From Pseudoalteromonas luteoviolacea (GTDB lineage: Bacteria; Pseudomonadota; Gammaproteobacteria; Enterobacterales; Alteromonadaceae): DNA of 64,000 bases. This document shows positions 8,349 through 17,031 of this stretch, piece by piece (the stretch's first letter is position 1; every line of letters begins with the position of its first letter). Made by a program: the position numbers and the translations under genes. Location: assembly GCF_001750165.1 (NCBI RefSeq), contig NZ_CP015412.1:1178001-1242000 (forward strand), given 5' to 3'. The notes below the pieces were generated by a model, which saw nothing but the letters and a program-made list of their open reading frames with translations, did not search any database and was not told the origin of the DNA.

Positions 8349-9610
8349 CATCGATTCATTAACAAGCATGCTGTCAGATCCCCTGTGACATTTAAGGTTG
8401 TCCTGCACATATCTAAAATTCTATCCACGCCTAAGATAAGCGCAATACCAGAGGGCGGAATACCAAAACTGGTCAAAACCGAAGCGAGTATCACAATGCC
8501 CACCCCTGGCGTACTTGGGGAGCCAATTGATGCCCCAACCGTCGTTAGCATTAATAGTATGATTTGACTTTGCGATAACTCTACACCAAATACTTGAGCG
8601 AGAAATAAAGCTGCAATAACTTGGTATAGCGCAGTTCCATCCATGTTGATGGTCGCTCCAAGCGGGATAATAAATTGCGCAATCGGTTTGTTTACCTTCA
8701 ACTTTTGCTCTGCAATTTTCATGGATAGTGGCATGACAGCTGCTGAGCTTGATGTAGAAAACGCGAGAAGCTGAGCATCTTTGATTGTGCTTATAAATTG
8801 CCATGGAGGGACCTTTCCAACCAGATAAACCAGCAGCAGATAGGCACATAACAGTATCAACAAGCCTAGTATAACGGTGATTACATATGCAGAAACACCG
8901 ATCAACGCTTCGACACCAATTCGTATTGTGATATCACATAGCAAACCAAACACAGCAAAAGGCGCCAAGTTCATCGCCCAATTTACGACCTTAAGTGATA
9001 GCGATTGCACGGATTCAGTGATATCTAGCAGTAATCTTTTTTGCTTAGCGATGAGAGTGGCCATGGCCACACCAATAAACCCAGAATATAAAACAACAGC
9101 GAGCATATCTTTATCTAGCGCAGACTGAGTGAAATTGGCAGGGATCATTGCAGCTACTTTTTCGGGGATACTTGATTGAGTTGCATCGTTAGTCGCTATT
9201 GGTACCATGCCCACGCCAAGATCTTTTAATAGCTGACCATCGACAAAGTCTCCGGGTGTTACGACTGAAGCAACCATAACGCCGATGCTCACTGAAACAA
9301 TGGTTGTTGCGACGAAATAGGGAAAGATCCTAAGGCCAACTTTTTTTAAAAACTCAGTATCTTGATTTCCAGCAATACCTAAAATAATAGAAGACATAAC
9401 GAGTGGAATGACGACCATTTGGATCAAGGCCAAAAACAATTTACCTGGCAAGGCAACCCACTGAGCTACTTGATGTGCACTTTGTTCGTTTAGAGCTCCT
9501 AGGCCTTTAGGAGAGAGTATTAACCCAATAATTAATCCTAAAATTAAAGCGAATACTATTTTCTGCCAAAGTGCTTGTTTACTTATTATTCGTTGGATAA
9601 GTTGAATCAT
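8330..9610 (-). CDS. Dicarboxylate/amino acid:cation symporter (DAACS family)
   Basis: A 426-residue integral membrane transporter of the glutamate/dicarboxylate:cation symporter family. Diagnostic signs are the serine-rich hairpin FSTSSSAAVMP (about 284-294), the NMDGTA motif (322-327), and late glycine-rich segments matching HP2 and helix 8 (GASIGSPSTPGVG, then RILDMCRTTLNVTGD). The late DMCRTTLNVTGD region is where substrate carboxylates are bound. The arginine there suggests an acidic substrate such as aspartate, glutamate or a C4-dicarboxylate. Coupling to sodium or protons cannot be told from sequence. It has full family length and is transcribed alone. The upstream gap (9611-9807) is AT-rich with no recognisable riboswitch. 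Confidence 0.93.
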   Translation of the reverse strand: MIQLIQRIISKQALWQKIVFALILGLIIGLILSPKGLGALNEQSAHQVAQWVALPGKLFLALIQMVVIPLVMSSIILGIAGNQDTEFLKKVGLRIFPYFVATTIVSVSIGVMVASVVTPGDFVDGQLLKDLGVGMVPIATNDATQSSIPEKVAAMIPANFTQSALDKDMLAVVLYSGFIGVAMATLIAKQKRLLLDITESVQSLSLKVVNWAMNLAPFAVFGLLCDITIRIGVEALIGVSAYVITVILGLLILLCAYLLLVYLVGKVPPWQFISTIKDAQLLAFSTSSSAAVMPLSMKIAEQKLKVNKPIAQFIIPLGATINMDGTALYQVIAALFLAQVFGVELSQSQIILLMLTTVGASIGSPSTPGVGIVILASVLTSFGIPPSGIALILGVDRILDMCRTTLNVTGDLTACLLMNRWLSKTV

Positions 9611-9807
9611 TTAAATTTCCAAACTCCGTTTGTTAGTCGAATTTATCAACTTCTGAACTGTAATAATTTGATTATCATCAATGGCAGAGATTGTTTAAAT
9701 TTATTTGACATAATTCATAGCTTCCATTTTAGGTAAATTACCCAAATATTATATTTTTTAAATATTTGTATTACATTTGTTTTGTTTCTTTATGAGGTAA
9801 TTAACAA

Positions 9808-10521
9808 ATGGAATATAATAGTCCTTTAGGGAAAATAAAAGCACAGTATTTAATTTCAAAATTGCAGTTGCCGCCATCCTCACATGTGTTAGAGGTAGGG
9901 TGTGGAAATGGCAAGTTTTTACACCAAGTCTTGGAAGCCTATGATGCTCATGTTTTAGGGGTGGGTATTGATGATGTTCTCATTGAACAAGCACAGGACT
10001 ATGCCAAGAGTCACTTTGAGCCAAATCGTTTTGAGTTTATAAGTCAATCGATTAACGATGTAGAGCTGCCTTTAAATCATTTTGATTTAATTATTTGCAA
10101 TGGCGCAACGCATGCATATGAACAAGGCCCTAATGCATTATTAAGCACATTGTCGGAAACGATTAAGTTATTAAAACCAAACGGTAAGCTTCTGCTAGGG
10201 GAGTGCTACTGGAAACAGCCGCCTAAGGAAGGTTATCTGAATGTATTGGGAGTCACAGAGGATATATATCACTCGCATCATGGCAATATAAAGCTGGCAC
10301 GTAAAGTCGGTTTTACCGCTTTATATGCGACTACTAGCAGTGATGAGGATTGGGACAACTTTGAATGGGGGCGTGTGATGTACGCGCACATGTTGTTGGA
10401 AGAGTCCCCTTACAACGACGCACTAAAATCAAAGACTCAGCAATTAGATTCGTGGATGGATATTTATCTTGAGTCGGGAAGAAATACACTGGGCTATGGC
10501 TTTTATTTATTTAAAAAATAG
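9808..10521 (+). CDS. Class I SAM-dependent methyltransferase
   Basis: A 237-residue cytosolic protein with the Rossmann SAM-binding motif I VLEVGCGNGKF (residues 27-37), an acidic motif II segment (GVGIDD) and a motif IV strand (FDLIICNGATHAYEQGPN). The substrate is unknown. The sequence after the Rossmann core (GECYWKQPPKEGY) resembles small-molecule methyltransferases rather than rRNA or protein enzymes. The start has only a weak ribosome site (GAGG then TAATTAACAA). The TonB-domain lipoprotein gene follows after 39 bases and may be co-transcribed. Confidence 0.85.
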   Translation: MEYNSPLGKIKAQYLISKLQLPPSSHVLEVGCGNGKFLHQVLEAYDAHVLGVGIDDVLIEQAQDYAKSHFEPNRFEFISQSINDVELPLNHFDLIICNGATHAYEQGPNALLSTLSETIKLLKPNGKLLLGECYWKQPPKEGYLNVLGVTEDIYHSHHGNIKLARKVGFTALYATTSSDEDWDNFEWGRVMYAHMLLEESPYNDALKSKTQQLDSWMDIYLESGRNTLGYGFYLFKK

Positions 10522-10560
10522 CTTATGCAATAACTTTTAACTTAAATTAAAGGAAATAAT

Positions 10561-10983
10561 ATGAAGATAATCACAATAGGATTAATAGCGGCACTTTCAA
10601 CTGGTTGTGCATCACAGCAGGGGATTGATGGCACAAAAGAAAAGCCGATTCTTGATTTAACTTCTTCTAAAAAGGATGTCGAGCTGTATTGGTATAATAC
10701 TAAGCATGTAGCACCTGTTTATCCGTCTAGTGCCGCAATGAAAGGGATAAGTGGCTGTGTAGAGTTTGAGTTCGTGATTTCAAGTGAAGGAAAAGCAACA
10801 GATATTGAGACAATTAAGTCAATCCCTGGTACACGATTCATTTCCGCAGCTAAAAAGGCACTTAGACAGTTTAAATGGCAACCCGCTGAGAGCAATAAAT
10901 TCGCCCAACCAGTCAGAACAACAGCGGAAATAGGGTTCTCTACAGATCTTTCTAAGTCAGTTGAAAATTGTGATCGAGTATAA
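10561..10983 (+). CDS. TonB C-terminal-domain lipoprotein
   Basis: A 140-residue lipoprotein: lipobox LSTGC with Cys16, then a short linker and a domain of about 90 residues resembling the C-terminus of TonB (VAPVYPSSAAMKGISGCVEF, later FKWQPA). In true TonB this domain contacts TonB-dependent receptors, but here the N-terminal membrane helix and Pro-rich spacer are missing. It is therefore unlikely to transduce energy on its own. It could be a periplasmic stand-alone TonB-fold protein, as seen in many marine gammaproteobacteria. The start follows AAAGGAAATAAT, a good ribosome site. The upstream methyltransferase lies close, and a hairpin terminator follows at 11011-11040. Confidence 0.8.
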   Translation: MKIITIGLIAALSTGCASQQGIDGTKEKPILDLTSSKKDVELYWYNTKHVAPVYPSSAAMKGISGCVEFEFVISSEGKATDIETIKSIPGTRFISAAKKALRQFKWQPAESNKFAQPVRTTAEIGFSTDLSKSVENCDRV

Positions 10984-11010
10984 TTATTAAATGAGATTGA
11001 TCTGAGTTCA

Positions 11011-11040
11011 TGCAAGGCTTTTTCTAGCTTTGCATTTTTT
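11011..11040 (+). terminator. Rho-independent terminator
   Basis: The arms TGCAAGGCT (11011-11019) and AGCTTTGCA (11026-11034) form a 9-bp stem with one G-T pair, followed by six T residues. It ends the methyltransferase / TonB-domain lipoprotein unit. Confidence 0.85.
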
Positions 11041-11315
11041 CTTGTATTTAAATAAGTCTCTTAAAATAAATCAATCCTGATAACGTGAGCCAAGCCCCTA
11101 TTAACTCTTTTAGATATTGAAATCACATCTAAATTTACACAGTGGTGATTAGAAGTGGTTATGGCTATCGTTTTTGCTTTTAAAGTTGCTTCACTCTATA
11201 GCTTAGCCCTAAACATGATGGGTTTCGCACTTCATCGAATTAAAATTCACTTACATTATTTATTTTACTAATATAATCTGCATAAATGCAGTATGTTTGC
11301 TATAAAGGACAAGCT

Positions 11316-12653
11316 TTGAAAGTCGGTTTAGTATACAAAAAATTGTTGGCAAGCTCAGTTTTAGCCACCACCTTACTCTTAGTGACTATAAGTAGTGCAC
11401 AAGTATATGCTAACAATGCTATAGAGTCTGTGCGGCTCTGGTCTGCTCCAACAAGCACAAGAGTGGTTTTTGATTTAAAAGACAAACCTGATTATTCTTT
11501 TTTTAGTCTGCGTTCTCCTAATCGTCTAGTGATTGATTTTAACGATAGTGGCTCTCAAGTTAGTTTTAAAAATTTGACCAAAAGCGACCACCGAGTTAAA
11601 AAAGTGCGTACCAGTACACCCAAAAATAAAGCATCAAAACGTGTTGTATTAGAGTTGGGGGATACATATAAATTGGTTGTTTTTCCTTTGGCTCCGACAG
11701 GACAATATGGTCACAGATTGGTAGTTGAGTTGCATGATACAGTGCAGGCGAAACAAGCGATTAAAAGTAAGACAGTTGATGATAACCGAGACGTTGTCGT
11801 TGCAATTGTTGCAGGGCATGGCGGTGATGATCCTGGTTCTATTGGTTATGCAGGCAGTTACGAAAAGCATGTTACGCTGGCAATTGCCAAAAAGTTGGCT
11901 GCTCAACTTAATGCGAAATCTGGCTTTAAGGCTGTGTTGATCAGAACTGGTGACTATTTTGTCAGGCATGAGCGAAAGCCACGTATGGCGCGAGAAAACA
12001 GAGCTGATTTATTAATATCAATTCATGCGGATGCCTTTACGTCTTCTAAACCTAATGGTGCGTCCGTTTTGGTTCAATCTGCGCGAAGAGCGAATTCGGA
12101 ATTCACGAAAGTGATAGCAAATCGTGAAAGAGAGTCTCAGTTGCTCGGAGGTGCTGGGGAAATAATTAAAAATACGCAAGACGACAATTTGGCCGTGATC
12201 CTGGCTGATATGACTAAAGAGTTTACGACTCAAAGTAGTTATGTATTTGCCTCGGAAGCTTTAAGCGAGTTAAAAAAAGTCACCAAGTTACATAAGACAA
12301 AGCCTGTTGGGTTGAGTTTAGCTGTATTGACGGCACAAGATATTCCGTCGGTACTTATTGAAACGGGTTTTATTTCCAACCCTAAAGATGAAAAAAACTT
12401 AAATAGCCCAACTCACCAGAAAAAGTTGGCGGTGGCTATAACTAATGCAATTTTAAATTATTTTAACCAATACCCTCCGAAAGGCACACTAATTTCAGCA
12501 ACCAGCTCTTTAACTCATCGTGTAAAGCGAGGTGAGTCACTTTCAATTATTGCGCAAAAGTACCGTGTGACTATAAAAAGCATCAAGCAAGCCAATAATT
12601 TGAGGACCAATGCTATTAAAATAGGTCAGGTTCTGACAATACCAAAGAGATAA
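11316..12653 (+). CDS. N-acetylmuramoyl-L-alanine amidase with AMIN and LysM domains (AmiB/AmiC type)
   Basis: A periplasmic peptidoglycan amidase that cuts between MurNAc and the peptide stem. From the TTG start, residues 1-33 form a signal peptide, about 35-140 an AMIN localisation domain (AIESVRLWS...RLVIDF), about 160-385 an Amidase_3 domain, and the last ~45 a LysM domain (HRVKRGESLSIIAQKY). The zinc and catalytic residues are present: H168 in AGHGG, E183 in YEK, H237 in IHAD and E349 in IETG. The TTG at 11316 has AAAGGA six bases upstream and starts just before the signal peptide; an in-frame ATG at 11286 has no ribosome site. The gene stands alone, away from the usual tsaE-amiB-mutL setting, so it is probably a paralog for cell separation or remodelling. 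Confidence 0.9.
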   Translation: MKVGLVYKKLLASSVLATTLLLVTISSAQVYANNAIESVRLWSAPTSTRVVFDLKDKPDYSFFSLRSPNRLVIDFNDSGSQVSFKNLTKSDHRVKKVRTSTPKNKASKRVVLELGDTYKLVVFPLAPTGQYGHRLVVELHDTVQAKQAIKSKTVDDNRDVVVAIVAGHGGDDPGSIGYAGSYEKHVTLAIAKKLAAQLNAKSGFKAVLIRTGDYFVRHERKPRMARENRADLLISIHADAFTSSKPNGASVLVQSARRANSEFTKVIANRERESQLLGGAGEIIKNTQDDNLAVILADMTKEFTTQSSYVFASEALSELKKVTKLHKTKPVGLSLAVLTAQDIPSVLIETGFISNPKDEKNLNSPTHQKKLAVAITNAILNYFNQYPPKGTLISATSSLTHRVKRGESLSIIAQKYRVTIKSIKQANNLRTNAIKIGQVLTIPKR

Positions 12654-12744
12654 CCAAAGAGTAATAGTCGCTTTTATTTATATATTTGAGTGCTAAGTAA
12701 GTCATTCTATTTTTGCACGCGATGTGGTGTATAGTATTACCGTT

Positions 12745-12761
12745 AAGATAAAGTTTATCTT
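12745..12761. other. Short inverted repeat downstream of the amidase
   Basis: AAGATAAA-G-TTTATCTT is a perfect 8-bp inverted repeat about 90 bases after the amidase stop, followed by CCCTTTTCTC. It could be a weak terminator or a regulator site. The rest of 12654-12910 is very AT-rich, and I see no gene in it. Confidence 0.3.
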
Positions 12762-12910
12762 CCCTTTTCTCAAAAATTTAATGTATTAAATATTAATTTA
12801 TTAATTAAAGTTAGGATTCAATTGTTTTTTTAAAGAACTTTTGATTTTGTTGTTTTAATTTGATTTTTCTTATTTAGAATACTTCTTTTTATTATGAGTA
12901 AAAGGACATT

Positions 12911-14536
12911 ATGAAACACATATTAATGGTTGGGGCCGCTCTATCTACCATGTCGTTAAGTGCAAATGAAGGCAATAGTGTGGCAGTACCACATGAGTTT
13001 TTTGCAAATACGCCTGCAAAAGCAGCTGAAGTGAATGAAAATTTTTCTTTCTTATCAGGGCATATCAGTGAAAACCAGACAAAGCTTGCAGAGTTAAACA
13101 CGTCATTGACTTCAGTTGTATCTGGATTGAACAGTCAGCTAACCAATGCTAATGATAAAATTGAAAATAACACCACCTCTATATCTACCCTACAGCAGGC
13201 TGTTAGTGGAAATGAAAATGCATTGAATAACTTTATTGGTTCATCTTTAGTGAGTATTCAATCGCTACAAACAGACAAACAATTAAAAACCACACAAATT
13301 ACGCAGATAAATACAAGCTTAGGTAGTATTCGTGCAGAGATGGCAGATCAGGCACAAACGATTACTGCATTGAATACAGCTTCAACTCAAAATGGCGCTG
13401 CATTAGAGGTAATGAATACGAGTTTGCAAGTACAGACACAAGCCGTTAGCCTTGCGAATACGCGAATTCAGGCCAACGAGAGCAGCCTAAGTGCGCTTCA
13501 GCAGAAAGTTACGCAACAGGAGGCTGTTGATACAAATATTGAGAATCGAGTAACGCAATTGAATACGGGGATATCTTCAGTAAATACCCAGCTTACTGCT
13601 ATTTCTACTCGATCTCAGGCTAACGAGAGTAGTTTGAATGCGTTACAGGAGAGAGTAGCTCAACAGGAGGCTGTTGATACAAATATTGAGAATCGAGTAA
13701 CGCAATTGAGTAATGGGGTATCATCAGTAAATACCCAGCTCTCTGCTATTTCAACGCGTTCTCAGAATAATGAAAATTCAATCACAACACTGAGTTCGTC
13801 GCAAACAACATTGAATACAGATTTAACCAATTTAGATGCGGCTGTCTCTAATTTGAGTGCTACAGTCAATACGCAATCTTCTACAATTTCAACCATACAG
13901 TCATCTGTGCAGGGACATGGTGGTAGATTGGATGCGCTAGAGGCTGCACGTCAGCCAATACAGACGTACGATCCAATCATTAATCCGCATGAAGATATTT
14001 TGGACGCACCAATTAATTACTCTTATATTGCCACAGCACCCGGCGATGTATTTTCTTTACATGGTGAAAATTTTAGAATGTACCGTTTCCCGGTGATGGA
14101 TTTTGAAACAAACCAAAGGTATGCCGTCGATATCCCCCTAAGTGAAGGAAATACTTACGAGTCGATTGGTGTAAGTACCATGTGTAGTACTTTTCATTTA
14201 TCTCCTTCACAACCCATAGGTGATAATGCTAAAGCGATATTTTCTGTAAGTGGGTTTATGCAAAGACAGTACAAAATGGGAAGTGATAAAATTGAGAGTT
14301 CTTATTCACTTCAAAGGCTCAGGCCTCAAATACAAGTAAAGATAGGTCGTTACACCTGTTTTAGCCTTACTTTAGGTAAATGGTCTGGCGGTATGGAGGT
14401 TGATGGGCAAGGTGCACTTGCTAGCGGCCAGTATGATCTGACAAACGGGTTTAACTGGCCGGCCAAAGCAGATCGAATTGATGAGGTGGTTGATTTTAGC
14501 CGTTTAGCAAACTACATCCGTGTAACGGCACTTTGA
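12911..14536 (+). CDS. Secreted coiled-coil protein with internal 49-residue repeats
   Basis: A 541-residue protein with a signal peptide (residues 1-18, cut near LSA-NE). The short motif VPHEFFANTPAKAAEVNENF is like a segment often found at the start of secreted fibre-like proteins. About residues 40-345 form a long coiled coil rich in N, Q, S and T, with a 49-residue unit repeated almost exactly (QQEAVDTNIENRVTQL occurs twice). The last ~190 residues are a beta-rich globular domain with two Cys (TMCSTF, YTCFSL). This stalk-plus-head layout suggests an extracellular fibre or adhesin, but I do not recognise the head domain. The ribosome site AAAGGACATT is good. The repeat lipoprotein follows after 10 bases, so the two probably form an operon and may act together at the surface. 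Confidence 0.8.
   Translation: MKHILMVGAALSTMSLSANEGNSVAVPHEFFANTPAKAAEVNENFSFLSGHISENQTKLAELNTSLTSVVSGLNSQLTNANDKIENNTTSISTLQQAVSGNENALNNFIGSSLVSIQSLQTDKQLKTTQITQINTSLGSIRAEMADQAQTITALNTASTQNGAALEVMNTSLQVQTQAVSLANTRIQANESSLSALQQKVTQQEAVDTNIENRVTQLNTGISSVNTQLTAISTRSQANESSLNALQERVAQQEAVDTNIENRVTQLSNGVSSVNTQLSAISTRSQNNENSITTLSSSQTTLNTDLTNLDAAVSNLSATVNTQSSTISTIQSSVQGHGGRLDALEAARQPIQTYDPIINPHEDILDAPINYSYIATAPGDVFSLHGENFRMYRFPVMDFETNQRYAVDIPLSEGNTYESIGVSTMCSTFHLSPSQPIGDNAKAIFSVSGFMQRQYKMGSDKIESSYSLQRLRPQIQVKIGRYTCFSLTLGKWSGGMEVDGQGALASGQYDLTNGFNWPAKADRIDEVVDFSRLANYIRVTAL
13514..13709 (+). repeat. 147-bp direct repeat within the coiled-coil gene
   Basis: A near-identical block beginning CAACAGGAGGCTGTTGATAC starts at 13514 and again at 13661, so the period is 147 bp (49 codons, exactly seven heptads). 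The identical run is about 49 bases and flanking sequence is also similar. It codes for the repeated stalk unit and points to recent duplication. Confidence 0.85.
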
Positions 14537-14546
14537 TGAGGCGGGT

Positions 14547-15050
14547 ATGAACTTATTGCAAATCATTTTCGTCGTATTTTTGGTTATGCTTCTCAGTGCT
14601 TGCGGTGGCGGAGGTGATGGTGCTTCAACAGCCAATAATAAGCAATCATCTAGTGCGTCGAACGTAAATAATAACCAAGGTGACAGTGACCAAGGTGACA
14701 GTGACAGTGACCAAGGTGACAGTGACCAAGGTGACAGTGACCAAGGTGACAGTGACCAAGGTGACAGTGACCAAGGTGACAGTGACCAAGGTGACAGTGA
14801 CCAAGGTGACAGTGACCAAGGCGGCGGCGACCAAGGTGGTGGCGACCAAGGCGGCGGCGACCAAGGTGGCGGCGACGAAGGTGGTGGTGGCCAAGGCGGC
14901 GGCGACCAAGGTGGTGGCGACCAAGGCGGCGGCGACCAAGGTGGCGGCGACCAAGGTGGTGGCGACCAAGGTGGCGGTGATACTGGTACTTTACCAGCTA
15001 CAAAAACAAGCTGGACTAAAGCAACTTGGGATGACTTGAAATGGCAATAG
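14547..15050 (+). CDS. Lipoprotein with QGDSD/QGGGD minisatellite linker
   Basis: A 167-residue lipoprotein. The signal ends in LLSAC, with the lipidated Cys followed by GGGGDG. After a Ser/Asn linker comes a 102-residue low-complexity run: nine units of QGDSD (one extended) and eleven of QGGGD or its variants. A short C-terminal tag follows, with regularly spaced Trp (SWTKATWDDLKWQ). It is probably an extended, acidic, membrane-tethered spacer displaying the Trp-rich tail. The gene starts 10 bases after the coiled-coil protein, with GATGAGG as a ribosome site, so the pair is likely co-expressed. No enzyme domain is present. The length may vary between strains through slippage. Function unknown. 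Confidence 0.8.
   Translation: MNLLQIIFVVFLVMLLSACGGGGDGASTANNKQSSSASNVNNNQGDSDQGDSDSDQGDSDQGDSDQGDSDQGDSDQGDSDQGDSDQGDSDQGGGDQGGGDQGGGDQGGGDEGGGGQGGGDQGGGDQGGGDQGGGDQGGGDQGGGDTGTLPATKTSWTKATWDDLKWQ
14676..14981 (+). repeat. 15-bp minisatellite in the lipoprotein gene
   Basis: The 306 bases consist of 15-bp units, first CAAGGTGACAGTGAC, then CAAGGTGGTGGCGAC-like units, all kept in frame; one QGDSD unit carries an extra six bases. It is the only long simple-repeat tract in the first 50 kb. Tract changes by whole units would not break the frame. Confidence 0.95.
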
Positions 15051-15072
15051 TGTCAGTTTAGGTTTATATCGT

Positions 15073-15107
15073 GCGTACCAATATAGTCTTTACATATATT
15101 GGTACGC
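15073..15107 (+). terminator. Hairpin terminator after the lipoprotein
   Basis: The perfect 13-bp arms GCGTACCAATATA (15073-15085) and TATATTGGTACGC (15095-15107) surround a 9-base loop, 22 bases after the lipoprotein stop. The T-run is short (TGCTTTATT), so efficiency is uncertain. Confidence 0.65.
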
Positions 15108-15260
15108 TGCTTTATTACTACCCACTGGTGTTAACCTCAGAAGTTGAATCTAATTTAGTTGCCATTCAACAAGCGTTTAATATTTGTTACAAAGTCCTTT
15201 GGCTTTTGACGCGATTTTTTCGTACTGTATAAATGACCGAGTTAGACAGTTGGAACAAAT

Positions 15261-15437
15261 ATGAAAACATTATTTCGGATCTTGATTATCTTGGCACTGT
15301 TAATTGCTGCGCTGAGTGCATACAGCTACGGTAGTGCCCATAGTGCCTTTGTTTTTGTAGTGTTAGGGGTTGCGTTGGAAACCGCATTTTGGCTACGCTT
15401 ATTCCCTCGAAAAACCAAAAAGCGTCTTGTGAATTAA
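15261..15437 (+). CDS. Small inner-membrane protein (58 residues), unknown
   Basis: A 58-residue frame starting at 15261. An N-terminal hydrophobic helix (FRILIILALLIAALSAY) is followed by a second (AFVFVVLGVALETAFWLRLF) and a basic tail (RKTKKRLVN). The positive C-terminus suggests both ends are cytoplasmic. TTGGAACAAAT before the ATG gives a modest ribosome site. The clean two-helix pattern and basic tail look like a real conserved small protein. It converges on the sigma-factor gene, whose stop lies four bases beyond. Function unknown. Confidence 0.65.
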   Translation: MKTLFRILIILALLIAALSAYSYGSAHSAFVFVVLGVALETAFWLRLFPRKTKKRLVN

Positions 15438-15440
15438 GTA

Positions 15441-16061
15441 TTAATCCTTTGCGTTTTTGAGTATCAACTTCAAATCATTACATGGTCGTTTGTGTACTTG
15501 TTGTTTTAAATCTGACTTTAACCCACGAGAATCAAAGTCTGACTTAGGATGGTATTCAATGAGATTGCCATATTTGTCCAATTCATATTCACAGCAAGCG
15601 TGAAACACATCATTGAGTTCCGTTCGGGCTTTTTGTACCTGCGACTTTAAAGTTGAGTAACTTATAGATAATTCTTGGGCAAGTCGTTTTTGAGTTTTGC
15701 CCTCAAGTTCAACCTCCTGTAATAAAGAGGCACTGTAGTCAGGCAGTGTTTGAATAAAAGGCTTGATGCACTGCGCCAGTTCAATTTTTATATTTCTTTG
15801 TTGAGACTCATACCATAATTGCTGAGATTGAATGTGTTTTTCTTGCCCGTTTTTTCGGTAATAGTCAATCACTGTATGGTGCGCAATCTGAAAGAGCCAC
15901 GCTTTGACACTGCTTTTTTGATTTAAACTATGCATGGCGAGGTGTGTTTTAAGCAATACATCTTGAAGTAAGTCTTCAACATCATCTGGATTAGAGACTT
16001 TGCTATGTAAAAAAGCTTTTAAGCTATTCCTATATTTTTTCCAGATTTCTTCTATCGTCAT
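15441..16061 (-). CDS. sigZ: RNA polymerase sigma factor, SigZ-like (ECF)
   Basis: A 206-residue ECF-type sigma factor. Region 2 is visible near the start (HSKVSNPDDVEDLLQDVLLK, then VKAWLFQIAHHTVIDYYR), with helix-turn-helix region 4 around residues 115-150 (LEGKTQKRLAQELSISYSTL). The opening IWKKYRNSLKAFLHSKVSNP resembles the SigZ group. A Cys pair (HACCEYE) lies just after region 4 and could sense redox or metal. No anti-sigma gene is adjacent; instead arsH lies 48 bases upstream on the same strand, with a perfect hairpin between them. Regulon unknown. Confidence 0.82.
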   Translation of the reverse strand: MTIEEIWKKYRNSLKAFLHSKVSNPDDVEDLLQDVLLKTHLAMHSLNQKSSVKAWLFQIAHHTVIDYYRKNGQEKHIQSQQLWYESQQRNIKIELAQCIKPFIQTLPDYSASLLQEVELEGKTQKRLAQELSISYSTLKSQVQKARTELNDVFHACCEYELDKYGNLIEYHPKSDFDSRGLKSDLKQQVHKRPCNDLKLILKNAKD

Positions 16062-16072
16062 TTTCTACTCTC

Positions 16073-16106
16073 AAAGGAGCGATAGCTAGTTTGCTATCGC
16101 TCCTTT
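16073..16106 (-). terminator. Hairpin between arsH and sigZ
   Basis: The arms GGAGCGATAGC (16076-16086) and GCTATCGCTCC (16093-16103) are perfect 11-bp complements around a 6-base loop. They sit between the arsH stop and the sigZ start, flanked by AAA and TTT. The short T-run suggests partial termination or a processing site that would lower sigZ expression relative to arsH. Confidence 0.6.
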
Positions 16107-16109
16107 ATC

Positions 16110-16853
16110 TTAGCAGCAAGATACTTGCTTGTTTTCATTGAATGGTGCTTTTTGCTCTAGGATATCTGCCATCGCAGCGGATATTTGTGTTTGTGGCTTA
16201 GCTTGGGTTTTTCGTTCACTGTACCTATCGACTAAAAAGTCTTTATTGTCTCGGGTTAAGTAAGTAAAGCGCATCAGTTCTTCCATCACATCGACGACTC
16301 TATCTCGATAACTGCTTGCTTTCATGGAACCATCATCATTAAATTCATTAAATGCCCTCGCTACCGATGACTGATTAGGTATGGTTAGCATACGCATCCA
16401 ACGCCCTAAAATTCGCATATTATTTACCGCATTGAAGCTTTGCGAACCACCATTGACTTGCATGACAGCGAGGACTTTGCCTTGTGTAGGCCTTACAGCA
16501 CCAATAGACAATGGGATCCAGTCGATTTGGTTTTTAAGTGCGGCAGACATATTGCCATGCAGTTCTGGTGAGCTCCATACTTGTGCTTCTGACCAAGTGA
16601 CTAAATCTCGAAGCTCTATGACTTTGGGATGTTCGGCACTCTCACCATGATCAAATACAGGTAGACCTTGGGGGTTAAAATATCGGACTTCTGCGCCCAT
16701 GTAGGTCAGTATATTGCCCGCTTCAAAGGCTGCCTTTTTACTTATGGAGTTTGCTCTTAGCGAGCCATATAGAACCAGCACTTTTGGTTTGTGCGCGCTG
16801 GTTGTTTTTATTGGAAATTGTAAGTCGAATGTTTGAGTTTTTAGGTACTGCAT
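16110..16853 (-). CDS. arsH: ArsH-type NADPH-dependent FMN reductase
   Basis: A 247-residue flavoprotein of the ArsH group. The flavodoxin-like FMN site is LYGSLRANSISKKAA near the start. Later come SPELHGNMSAALKNQIDW and MQVNGGSQSFNAVNNMRILG, both typical of ArsH. The protein ends in a Cys pair (VSCC). ArsH oxidises trivalent organoarsenicals in some bacteria and reduces quinones or metals in others. No arsB, arsC or arsR is nearby, so the arsenic role is uncertain. I use the ATG at 16853, preceded by GGAGGTGAAA; the frame continues eight codons upstream without a ribosome site. Probably co-transcribed with the SigZ-like sigma factor. Confidence 0.88.
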   Translation of the reverse strand: MQYLKTQTFDLQFPIKTTSAHKPKVLVLYGSLRANSISKKAAFEAGNILTYMGAEVRYFNPQGLPVFDHGESAEHPKVIELRDLVTWSEAQVWSSPELHGNMSAALKNQIDWIPLSIGAVRPTQGKVLAVMQVNGGSQSFNAVNNMRILGRWMRMLTIPNQSSVARAFNEFNDDGSMKASSYRDRVVDVMEELMRFTYLTRDNKDFLVDRYSERKTQAKPQTQISAAMADILEQKAPFNENKQVSCC

Positions 16854-17031
16854 TTTCACCTCCGAAATTATTAACACATATAAGACGGGGGAGTTTTAGA
16901 AAAGACGAAAATATTAGTTCTAATCAGGAAAATATCAGTATATACATTTTGTTTTCTTTTGATTCTTATTTTGATAGCATTTTTGCGTAATTTTAAATCA
17001 CGAAAATTATTAAAATAAGGAAAGACAAATA

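Noticed and set aside
14646..15039. Long alternative frames on both strands across the minisatellite (VTVTLVT-like and KVTVTKVT-like)
   Set aside because: A 15-bp repeat keeps all frames open together. Only the frame with a signal peptide and lipobox makes biological sense.
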